Below, piece after piece: positions 1 through 5,749 of a DNA stretch of 6,340 bases. This stretch comes from Flavobacterium sp. UBA6195 (GTDB taxonomy: Bacteria; Bacteroidota; Bacteroidia; Flavobacteriales; Flavobacteriaceae), in assembly GCF_002422095.1 (NCBI RefSeq), contig NZ_DITB01000022.1, forward strand, positions 1 to 6,340, written 5' to 3'. The notes under the pieces were generated by a model. That model saw nothing but the letters and a program-made list of their open reading frames with translations. It was not told the DNA's origin and did no database searches. A program made the position numbers and the translations under genes. Position 1 is the stretch's first letter. Every line of letters starts with the position of its first letter.

Positions 1-14
1 AACATAAAAACACT

Positions 15-1319
15 ATGCGAAATTTTTATACTTACATATTCATTTTTTTTCTTGGATTTTCAGCACAAGCACAAGATTTGCTTTCGCTTGAAGATGCGGT
101 TAAAATTGCTTTGGAAAACAATTACGATATTAAAATCGCTGAAAACAATTCCAAAATTGATGCTACCAATAACAATTTAGCCAATGCTGGAATGTTGCCT
201 TCGTTGAATGCGAATTTTACCAATAATAACAGTCAATTAAATACCACGCAAACGCAAGCTGATGGTTCCGAAAGAAAACTAGATAATGCTAAAAACTTGA
301 GCTTAACCTATGGTGTTGGTTTAGATTGGACAATTTTCGATGGTTTAAGCATGTTTGCCCGAAAAGAACAATTAAACGTTTTAGAACAACAAGGAAAAGC
401 CGAATTACAAACTGCCATTTTAACGCGAATTAGCGATGTATATACCACCTATTTCGATTTGGTACAACAACAACAAGTTTTAGCTTCGATTGATACCGCG
501 ATTGCAATTTCAAACCAACGTTTAACAACCGCTCAAAATCGTTTTAGCATTGGAAAAGCTTCAAAATTAGAAGTTTTAAATGCACAAGTAGATTTGAATA
601 GCGATTTAAGTTTGCAATTGAAACAAAGAGAACTCATCAAAATCAGTAAAATTAGATTGAACGAATTATTAGTTCGTGATATTCAAACCGATTTTAAAGT
701 GGCTAACAAAGTTACTTTCGAACAAAACTTAGATTTCAACGAATTAAAAGCAACAGCCGAAAAACAAAATCCGCAATTGCAAGCGCAAATTTTGTCAAAA
801 AAAGTAGCCGATTTGAATTTAAAACAAGTCAAAGGGAATCGTTATCCAACGGTTAGAATTACTTCAGGTTATAATTTCACGCGTTCGGAAGCTTCTTTGG
901 GATTCATTACGCAATCTTCTGGACAAGGTTTTGTGTATGGAGTTACTGCAACTGTGCCTATTTTTAATGGATTTCTTCAAAACAGAAACGAAAAAGTAGC
1001 GAAATATCAAGTGGAGAATGCAGGATTCCTTTTAGAACAACAAAAATTATCACTAACTTCACAATTATCGTCTTTATTTGCGAGTTATCAAACCAATTTA
1101 GAGTTGGCAAAAGTGGAAGAAAAAAACTTAGAAATCGCCAAACAAAACTTAGATATTACGTTAGCAAAATTCAAAATTGGAACCATAACTACTATCGAAT
1201 TTAGAACGGCTCAGCAAAACTTTGTAGAAGCTTCAGTTCGTTATTCAAATGCACAATATGTAACCAAACTTTCAGAAATTAACTTAAAAGAATTAGCCGG
1301 TACATTAAAATTGAATTAA
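15..1319 (+). CDS. TolC-family outer-membrane efflux protein
   Basis: This 434-residue protein is a TolC/OEP-type outer-membrane channel, which forms the exit duct of tripartite efflux pumps or type I secretion systems. Residues 1-20 form a signal peptide (hydrophobic YIFIFFLGF, then AQA-Q), and the mature part opens with LSLEDAVKIALENNYDI, typical of the family. The two OEP repeats are visible: NRFSIGKASKLEVLNAQ at about 175-191 corresponds to AKFKIGTITTIEFRTAQ at about 384-400, and WTIFDG (105-110) corresponds to VPIFNG (314-319). These are the two barrel strands and helical hairpins of the family. Length is normal and there is no frameshift. The ATG at 15 is chosen because it gives the complete signal peptide. 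A taa at 5-7 could be the stop of an upstream gene. In this phylum such genes usually follow an RND transporter and a membrane-fusion protein, so the partners are inferred to lie left of the window. The substrate cannot be told. Confidence 0.93.
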   Translation: MRNFYTYIFIFFLGFSAQAQDLLSLEDAVKIALENNYDIKIAENNSKIDATNNNLANAGMLPSLNANFTNNNSQLNTTQTQADGSERKLDNAKNLSLTYGVGLDWTIFDGLSMFARKEQLNVLEQQGKAELQTAILTRISDVYTTYFDLVQQQQVLASIDTAIAISNQRLTTAQNRFSIGKASKLEVLNAQVDLNSDLSLQLKQRELIKISKIRLNELLVRDIQTDFKVANKVTFEQNLDFNELKATAEKQNPQLQAQILSKKVADLNLKQVKGNRYPTVRITSGYNFTRSEASLGFITQSSGQGFVYGVTATVPIFNGFLQNRNEKVAKYQVENAGFLLEQQKLSLTSQLSSLFASYQTNLELAKVEEKNLEIAKQNLDITLAKFKIGTITTIEFRTAQQNFVEASVRYSNAQYVTKLSEINLKELAGTLKLN

Positions 1320-1325
1320 TATTTT

Positions 1326-1333
1326 TAGATTTG
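1326..1333 (+). promoter_or_regulatory. Candidate -7 promoter element before the bestrophin gene
   Basis: TAGATTTG matches the Bacteroidetes sigma -7 consensus TAnnTTTG. It lies just after the TolC stop and would start transcription near 1340, leaving a leader of about 70 bases. No TTG is present at the usual 17-23 base spacing upstream (the nearest is at 1311-1313, 12 bases away), so support is weak and read-through from the efflux gene is also possible. Confidence 0.3.
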
Positions 1334-1347
1334 TTAAAATGTTTAAT

Positions 1348-1402
1348 TGTGAAACTGTGAAATTGAGAATCCGCTTTTCACTAATCACTTTTCACTAATC
1401 AC
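1348..1402 (+). repeat. Short tandem and inverted repeats in the bestrophin leader
   Basis: Two small tandem repeats sit back to back. TGTGAAA occurs at 1348-1354 and 1356-1362. The 14-base unit TTTTCACTAATCAC occurs twice without a gap at 1375-1388 and 1389-1402, six bases before the bestrophin ATG. The two sets are partly complementary: GTGAAA at 1357-1362 can pair with TTTCAC at 1376-1381 around a 13-base loop. The role is unknown. They could be slippage products or a weak leader structure. Confidence 0.6.
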
Positions 1403-1408
1403 TAAAAA

Positions 1409-2272
1409 ATGGTTCAATACAACCCAAAAGACTGGATTACTTTTATTTTTCGTTTTCACGAATCGGACACCTTTCGTCAACTAATTCCGATGATGATTTT
1501 CATTGGACTTTATGCCTACGGAATTGCTTATTTGGAATTAGAATATTGGAAACTTTCTGAAACTAGTCATGTAAAGAATCTAAATGTAATGCACACCACT
1601 GTTGGTTTTGTATTGTCGTTATTATTGGCATACAGAACCAATACGGCTTACGACCGTTGGTGGGAAGGTCGAAAACAATGGGGCGCTTTAGTCAATAATA
1701 GTCGAAATTTAGCATTAAAACTTTCTGCTTATTTATCTGATGAAAACGATAGAAATTTCTACAGAAAAGTGATTCCAGCTTATGCTTCGGTGCTTTCAAA
1801 ACATTTATTGAATGAAGAAGTGAGTAAAATGTTGTTTGAAGGTTTGGATTTGGAAATGGATCATCACAAACATCGCCCTAATCAAGTGGCAAAAATGCTG
1901 TTTCAAAAAGCGAATGATTTGTACAAATCAGGAAAAATCACAGGTGACCAATTTTACATAATCAATTCCGAATTGCAATCATTTACGGATATTTGTGGTG
2001 CTTGCGAACGCATTAAAAACACGCCTATTCCCTACTCTTACAGTTCGTTTATCAAAAAATTTATCTTCTTTTTTGTAATGACGTTGCCTTTCGGATTTGT
2101 ATTTAGTTTGGGTTACTATGTAATTCCGGTAGTGATTTTCATCTTTTATGTTTTAGCGAGTTTAGAATTAATCGCCGAAGAAATCGAAGACCCATTTGGC
2201 AACGACGCCAACGATTTACCCATGACAAAAATTGCTTCAAATATTAAGAAACACGTGGAAGAGATTTTGTAG
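1409..2272 (+). CDS. Bestrophin-family anion channel
   Basis: This 287-residue inner-membrane protein belongs to the bestrophin / RFP-TM (formerly UPF0187) family. Bacterial members form homopentameric ion channels; their physiological role is poorly known. The family signature is clear: hydrophobic segments at about 24-45 and 60-76, with the second running into AYRTNTAYDRWWEGRKQWG (74-92). Next come the CERIKNTPIPYSY segment (199-211), two further hydrophobic segments at about 216-235 and 237-256, and the acidic EEIEDPFGNDANDLP stretch (257-271), which corresponds to the conserved C-terminal acidic region of bestrophins. Length is normal for bacterial members (about 280-300 residues) and nothing is missing. 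The ATG is preceded by AT-rich sequence without a Shine-Dalgarno, usual in this phylum. The gene stands 89 bases after the TolC stop. A functional link is not evident. Ion selectivity cannot be read from sequence alone. Confidence 0.93.
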   Translation: MVQYNPKDWITFIFRFHESDTFRQLIPMMIFIGLYAYGIAYLELEYWKLSETSHVKNLNVMHTTVGFVLSLLLAYRTNTAYDRWWEGRKQWGALVNNSRNLALKLSAYLSDENDRNFYRKVIPAYASVLSKHLLNEEVSKMLFEGLDLEMDHHKHRPNQVAKMLFQKANDLYKSGKITGDQFYIINSELQSFTDICGACERIKNTPIPYSYSSFIKKFIFFFVMTLPFGFVFSLGYYVIPVVIFIFYVLASLELIAEEIEDPFGNDANDLPMTKIASNIKKHVEEIL

Positions 2273-2299
2273 AGGTTTGGAGGAAAATTGGTATATTTG
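2266..2299 (+). promoter_or_regulatory. Bacteroidetes-type promoter for the hypothetical gene
   Basis: TATATTTG at 2292-2299 matches TAnnTTTG exactly. A TTTG at 2266-2269, overlapping the end of the bestrophin gene, lies 22 bases upstream, within the range reported for the -33 element in Flavobacterium. Transcription would begin near 2305, giving a leader of about 20 bases. This supports separate transcription of the gene at 2328. Confidence 0.5.
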
Positions 2300-2327
2300 A
2301 TAATGTTTACTTCTTAGCAACAATTCT

Positions 2328-3086
2328 ATGAATTATATCTTTGAATATTTAAAGTTAAACCTTAGTTGGATTAAAGATTTTGGCACTTTAATCTTCACTG
2401 GCACAGCAACAATACTTGCTATTCTTACTTACAGAAGAGCTAGAGCAACAGTATTACAACCAAAACGAACAGAGATTATTAAAATTCAAACTCATACTTT
2501 AATTGAGTTTTTAAAATCTTTTTCTAATAATGGAAACAATATTGATTCCTCTCTTGATTACATTACAGTTTTTAGGTTTAATTTTTATCTTGCTTTATGG
2601 AATGCAGACATTTTAGACTTAGAAAATGACTCTCAAGCTTATCAAGAAATGAATGAATTAATTGGTGGTTGGTATATATCAACTGATAATAATCCATCTG
2701 GTTTAGCTCAAATACGTGGTAATCTAGATGATTATTTTGCTTTATTTGAACCTAACGACAAAGGAAGAAAAAAACCGATTGTGGTATTAACAAAAAAATC
2801 AATGGAGTTTATCAATAATATTAGAAATATTGCCAATGACCCATTTATGCCAAGAGAGATTATTCAAATGATTGATAAAATAATTGAAAATCTTTATCAA
2901 AATCTTTTTGAATTAATTCCAAGTGAAATGGAAAAATTAGATTTTACTTCTTTAGCTAATGAAGAAGCTATCCGAGTTACACCTTATTTTGAAAGTTTTG
3001 AAAAATCCAGAAATCATCATATAGAAGATTACAAAAAATTACAAGAAAAAATTCGAAACTATTTGAACGTTGATGAAAAATGGTAA
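2328..3086 (+). CDS. Hypothetical protein with one N-terminal membrane anchor
   Basis: I do not recognise the family of this 252-residue protein. Residues 17-35 form a single hydrophobic segment (DFGTLIFTGTATILAILTY) followed at once by the basic RRARA. By the positive-inside rule the remaining ~215 residues should lie in the cytoplasm. That part is predicted to be largely helical, rich in Asn, Ile, Lys and Glu, with likely amphipathic helices at about 45-70, 155-200 and 225-247. No catalytic motif, zinc site or nucleotide-binding loop is seen. The layout (short anchor, then a YRRAR-like junction and a helical domain) recalls many orphan bacterial membrane-anchored proteins, but this does not give a function. 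G+C is visibly lower than in the neighbours: 20-30% in three hand-counted 60-base lines, against 30-45% in three lines of the bestrophin gene. This hints at later acquisition. The ATG is chosen because it keeps the anchor near the N-terminus and follows the promoter match at 2292. Confidence 0.8.
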   Translation: MNYIFEYLKLNLSWIKDFGTLIFTGTATILAILTYRRARATVLQPKRTEIIKIQTHTLIEFLKSFSNNGNNIDSSLDYITVFRFNFYLALWNADILDLENDSQAYQEMNELIGGWYISTDNNPSGLAQIRGNLDDYFALFEPNDKGRKKPIVVLTKKSMEFINNIRNIANDPFMPREIIQMIDKIIENLYQNLFELIPSEMEKLDFTSLANEEAIRVTPYFESFEKSRNHHIEDYKKLQEKIRNYLNVDEKW

Positions 3087-3123
3087 ACCAATTTATTAAT
3101 GACAATCTTCAAACTTGAAGTCT

Positions 3124-4137
3124 ATGAAAAACCTATTCCGCACAACACTTCTACTCTTAACTATAGCTTTATTCACAAGCTGTAAACAAGAAACCGTAGC
3201 TCCTCAAAACGAGTATTTTGCACAATCAGCTGATAGCATCCAAAATGGTGGGGTAAAAGTTATTCCAATTACAACTCCAAAAGGTACTTTTAATGTTTGG
3301 ACGAAACGTATTGGCAACAATCCAAAAATCAAAGTATTGCTTTTAAATGGTGGTCCAGGTGCAACGCATGAATATTTTGAATGTTTCGAAAATTTCCTAC
3401 CTGCAGAAGGCATCGAGTTCATTTATTACGACCAATTAGGTTGTGGAAATGCCGATAATCCTAACGATACTTCTATGTGGGATTTACCGAGATATGTGGA
3501 AGAAGTGGAACAAGTTCGTAAAGCATTAAACTTAGACAACACCAATTTCTATTTGTTAGGTCATTCTTGGGGCGGTATTTTGGCAATGGAATACAGCTTA
3601 AAATATCAAAACAATATGAAAGGCTTAATCATTTCGAACATGATGGCAAGTTGCCCTGAATATGACCAATATGCCAATGAAGTATTAAGCAAACAAATGA
3701 ATCCAGAAGTTTTGGCAGAATTGATGAAAATAGAAGCCAATAACGATTTTTCGAATCCAAGATATATAGAGTTATTACTTCCTAATTTCTATGAAAAACA
3801 CATTCTTCGTTTCCCAGCAAAAGATTGGCCAGAACCGGTAAATCGTTCTTTTGCTAAGATGAATCAGTCGCTTTATGTAACCATGCAAGGTCCGAGTGAA
3901 TTTGGAATCTCTGGAAAATTAGAAAAATGGGATAGAAAAGCTGATTTAAAAAATGTAAAAATCCCAACCTTAGTAATCGGAGCAAAACACGATACGATGG
4001 ATCCAAAACACATGGAAGAAATTTCGAAAATCTTACCAAATGGTTCGTATTTATTCTGTCCAAAAGGAAGTCACATGGCGTTTTATGATGATCAAAAAAC
4101 GTATTTTAACGGATTAATATCGTTTTTGAAAAAATAA
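3124..4137 (+). CDS. Lipoprotein alpha/beta hydrolase, proline iminopeptidase-like
   Basis: This is a 337-residue secreted alpha/beta-hydrolase related to proline iminopeptidases (peptidase family S33), which remove N-terminal residues, classically proline, from small peptides. Numbering from the ATG at 3124, residues 1-19 are a lipoprotein signal ending in LFTS before the lipidated Cys20, so the enzyme should be anchored to a membrane on the periplasmic or outer side. Family marks follow in order: NGGPG (75-79, oxyanion region), YDQLGCG (102-108), GHSWGG (146-151) with nucleophile Ser148, then Asp290 in KHDTMDP and His317 in GSHMAF completing the triad. The family box is usually HGGPG; here the first residue is Asn. 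An in-frame TTG at 3115 would add three residues, but the ATG gives a normal lipoprotein signal and is preferred. The gene ends in a strong terminator. The actual substrate is uncertain: S33 members also include esterases and other aminopeptidases. Confidence 0.88.
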   Translation: MKNLFRTTLLLLTIALFTSCKQETVAPQNEYFAQSADSIQNGGVKVIPITTPKGTFNVWTKRIGNNPKIKVLLLNGGPGATHEYFECFENFLPAEGIEFIYYDQLGCGNADNPNDTSMWDLPRYVEEVEQVRKALNLDNTNFYLLGHSWGGILAMEYSLKYQNNMKGLIISNMMASCPEYDQYANEVLSKQMNPEVLAELMKIEANNDFSNPRYIELLLPNFYEKHILRFPAKDWPEPVNRSFAKMNQSLYVTMQGPSEFGISGKLEKWDRKADLKNVKIPTLVIGAKHDTMDPKHMEEISKILPNGSYLFCPKGSHMAFYDDQKTYFNGLISFLKK

Positions 4138-4140
4138 ATC

Positions 4141-4170
4141 AAAAGCAACTCTTAGTAGTTGCTTTTTTTT
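4141..4170 (+). terminator. Intrinsic terminator after the hydrolase gene
   Basis: AAAAGCAACT (4141-4150) and AGTTGCTTTT (4157-4166) form a perfect 10-bp stem around the 6-base loop CTTAGT, ending in a run of eight T (4163-4170). It starts three bases after the hydrolase stop codon and separates this gene from the AraC regulator. Confidence 0.9.
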
Positions 4171-4171
4171 G

Positions 4172-4179
4172 TATCTTAG
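4172..4179 (+). promoter_or_regulatory. Weak -7-like element before the AraC gene
   Basis: TATCTTAG directly after the terminator T-run differs by one base from the TAnnTTTG consensus and lies 22 bases before the AraC ATG. No TTG at the expected -33 distance is visible, so this is only a candidate. The terminator just upstream does imply that the regulator needs its own promoter in this 31-base gap or overlapping the hairpin. Confidence 0.3.
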
Positions 4180-4201
4180 TTTTTCTATTTGAAATTTTAG
4201 A

Positions 4202-5125
4202 ATGGCAAACAAAGCGTTACTTTTTACTCCTGCTTTAACCCACGAAAAGTCGTTAAAAACTTTGGTGGAAAATCGGACCATTTTCTCTTTAGATCATTGC
4301 GAATTGAATATTTTTGAAACCTATCAAAAATCGGATTTAGTTCCGTTGAAATTCAATGATTTGGTGGTTACAAGTATGTTGCGTGGAAAAAAAGTAATGC
4401 ATTTATTTGAAGACCCAAGTTTTGAATATTTACCAGGTGAAACCGTAATTGTGCCTTCCAATGCTGAGATGAAAATCGATTTCCCAGAAGCTTCAAAAGA
4501 CAATCCCACGCAGTGTATTGCTTTGGCAATCGATAATCAGATTATTACGAATACCTTGGATTTTTTAAACGAAAAATATCCAAAAGAAGGAAAAAGTAAT
4601 TTGTGGAAATTAGACCACGAAAATTATTTTTTTTATAACAATGTAGAATTAGCTGGAACCATCAACAAGTTGATTAAAGAATGCATGGGCAATTCGTTAA
4701 CCAAAGACGCACTTGCCGATTTAACGCTTCAAGAATTGATAATCCGAATCATTCAAACGCAAACCACCAAACGTTTTGAAAACGAAAGATACATCGATAG
4801 TAACAGTCCGATTACACCAGCGATTGAATATATTAAAAGTAATATTCGAGAAACGATTAACTTGAAAGATTTGAGTGATAAAGCCTGTATGAGTACGACT
4901 TCTTTTTATCGCTATTTCAAGAGGGAATTAGGCATGAGCCCAATTGAATTCATTCTAAACGAAAAGATAAAATACGCAAAAAAACTATTGAGCAATCCTA
5001 ATATTCAAGTCAACGAAGTTTCGTATGCAACAGGTTTTGAAGACTGCAATTACTTCATACGCTTATTTAAAAAATACGAAGGGGTTACACCAAAACAATA
5101 TCAGTTGATGAATTATAATGGGTAA
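4202..5125 (+). CDS. AraC-family transcriptional regulator
   Basis: This 307-residue cytoplasmic DNA-binding protein has a C-terminal AraC/XylS domain (about 203-303). The first helix-turn-helix is at about 221-243 (LKDLSDKACMSTTSFYRYFKR) and the second at about 268-291. The family signature runs from KLLSNPNIQVNEVSYATGF (261-279) through FIRLFKKYEGVTPKQY (285-300). The N-terminal part (about 20-160) looks like the effector-binding AraC_N-type domain, with a cupin-like stretch FEYLPGETVIVPSNAEM at 74-90. Length is normal. The gene is convergent with the DUF779 and aldehyde dehydrogenase genes, an arrangement compatible with control of that pair by an aldehyde- or alcohol-derived signal. That role is inferred from position only. 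No operator was identified, because the likely target promoter lies right of the window. The ATG at 4202 begins a protein of family-typical length, 32 bases after the upstream terminator. Confidence 0.93.
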   Translation: MANKALLFTPALTHEKSLKTLVENRTIFSLDHCELNIFETYQKSDLVPLKFNDLVVTSMLRGKKVMHLFEDPSFEYLPGETVIVPSNAEMKIDFPEASKDNPTQCIALAIDNQIITNTLDFLNEKYPKEGKSNLWKLDHENYFFYNNVELAGTINKLIKECMGNSLTKDALADLTLQELIIRIIQTQTTKRFENERYIDSNSPITPAIEYIKSNIRETINLKDLSDKACMSTTSFYRYFKRELGMSPIEFILNEKIKYAKKLLSNPNIQVNEVSYATGFEDCNYFIRLFKKYEGVTPKQYQLMNYNG

Positions 5126-5155
5126 AACAAGTTCAAATTCAAGAACAAGCTCAAA
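5126..5155. repeat. Degenerate AACAAG/TTCAA short repeat
   Basis: Directly after the AraC stop, AACAAGTTCAAA (5126-5137) recurs with one change as AACAAGCTCAAA (5144-5155), separated by TTCAAG. It reads as a degenerate 6-base-unit repeat. Its function is unknown and it may be simple slippage. Confidence 0.45.
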
Positions 5156-5220
5156 AAACAATTGGAATTAAGAATCTGAATCAATAAATTCCATAAACAC
5201 TAAGAATTATTAAACTTTTC

Positions 5221-5286
5221 TGTCATGCTGAATTCATTTCAGCATCTAAAATATAATCTAGAAGCTGAAATAAATTCAGCTTGACA
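5221..5286. repeat. Nested palindromic REP-like element between convergent genes
   Basis: The element is bounded by TGTCA and TGACA. Bases 5221-5248 pair with 5259-5286 at 25 of 28 positions, leaving a 10-base loop. Each arm is also a palindrome: GCTGAA (5227-5232) with TTCAGC (5238-5243), and GCTGAA (5264-5269) with TTCAGC (5275-5280), each around a 5-base loop. It can therefore fold as one long hairpin or as two small ones. It lies between the 3' ends of the AraC and DUF779 genes, so it could stop or protect both transcripts, though there is no strong T-run. Similar TGTCATGCTGAA-type palindromes are, from memory, dispersed in flavobacterial genomes; copy number here cannot be tested. Confidence 0.8.
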
Positions 5287-5293
5287 AATCTCC

Positions 5294-5674
5294 CTATTCA
5301 TTCAACTTTATTTCTTCTAAATTCTGAGCTTCTTCTTCGGTAAATAATCTGTAATTTACTTTGAATGTTTTTCCGTAAGGGGTTTCTAATGAAAATCCGC
5401 CTGCTCCTATTCCATCGGTTACATCAAGTGTAAAATGTGCGTGTTTCCAATATTCGAATAAATCTTTGTCCACCCAAAATTCAAACCCTTGAAGGGTTCC
5501 GATACAAACATCACCATAACGCAAATAAAATCCACCTTTTTCAAAACATTGCGGTTGCGTTCCTTCGCAACAACCACCTGCTTGATAAAACATCAAATCT
5601 CCAAACTTATCCGATAGCATTTTGATTAATTCTATTGCTTTGTCGGTTGCTTCCAATCGTTTTATTTTTTCCAT
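5294..5674 (-). CDS. DUF779 family protein, aldehyde dehydrogenase-associated
   Basis: This 126-residue cytoplasmic protein belongs to DUF779, a small family without a settled biochemical function, often encoded next to AldB/ExaC-type aldehyde dehydrogenases. The family core is plain: FYQAGGCCEGTQPQCF at 29-44, with adjacent Cys35 and Cys36 plus Cys43, then a conserved middle (GDVCIGTLQGFEFWV, 54-68, with Cys57), WKHAHFTLDV (76-85) and GAGGFSLETPYGKTFKV (90-106). The Cys and His residues suggest a metal or redox site, which is inference. Length matches the family. The protein ends with an acidic, glutamate-rich tail. The ATG at 5674 begins MEKIKRLEATDKA, typical for the family start. The gene lies downstream of the aldehyde dehydrogenase on the same strand with a 75-base gap that holds a terminator-like hairpin. 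The neighbour supports a role in aldehyde oxidation, perhaps as an accessory or maturation factor, but this is unproven. Confidence 0.9.
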   Translation of the reverse strand: MEKIKRLEATDKAIELIKMLSDKFGDLMFYQAGGCCEGTQPQCFEKGGFYLRYGDVCIGTLQGFEFWVDKDLFEYWKHAHFTLDVTDGIGAGGFSLETPYGKTFKVNYRLFTEEEAQNLEEIKLNE

Positions 5675-5685
5675 AGTTTACAAAT

Positions 5686-5732
5686 AAAAAAGTCGCGAGT
5701 TCAAAATAAAATTAATCATGAATCGCGACTTT
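5686..5732 (-). terminator. Terminator-like hairpin between ALDH and DUF779
   Basis: TCGCGACTTT (5723-5732) and AAAGTCGCGA (5689-5698) on the + strand form a perfect 10-bp inverted repeat. TTCA (5700-5703) with TGAA (5719-5722) adds four inner pairs past one bulged G, leaving a 15-base loop. Read on the minus strand, the G+C-rich stem ends in six T (5691-5686), the form of an intrinsic terminator for the aldehyde dehydrogenase mRNA. The T-run ends 11 bases before the DUF779 ATG, so it may be a leaky terminator, an attenuator or an mRNA-stability hairpin. Confidence 0.75.
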
Positions 5733-5749
5733 AAATTAAAAATTATCTA

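Noticed and set aside
1320..1408. Terminator for the TolC gene
   Set aside because: Only a six-pair GTGAAA/TTTCAC stem is present, without a T-run, so no convincing terminator can be called.
3115..3123. TTG start giving a three-residue longer hydrolase
   Set aside because: The ATG at 3124 gives a normal lipoprotein signal peptide, and the TTG falls inside a small CTTCA/TGAAG inverted repeat (3107-3120).
3204..3422. Minus-strand open frame of 72 codons inside the hydrolase gene
   Set aside because: It lies wholly antisense to a clear coding gene containing the NGGPG motif and has no recognisable domain.
3854..4063. Minus-strand open frame of 69 codons inside the hydrolase gene
   Set aside because: It is antisense to the catalytic Asp-containing region of the hydrolase and its protein shows no family features.
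4324..4509. Minus-strand open frame of 61 codons inside the AraC gene
   Set aside because: It is a shadow of the regulator's N-terminal domain, with no domain or promoter of its own.
5164..5192. GGAATT/AATTCC inverted repeat after the AraC gene
   Set aside because: It has only six A+T-rich pairs, a 17-base loop and no T-run; this is expected by chance in AT-rich DNA.
5437..5625. Plus-strand open frame of 62 codons opposite DUF779
   Set aside because: It lies antisense to the conserved GGCCEG core of DUF779, whose coding potential is much stronger.
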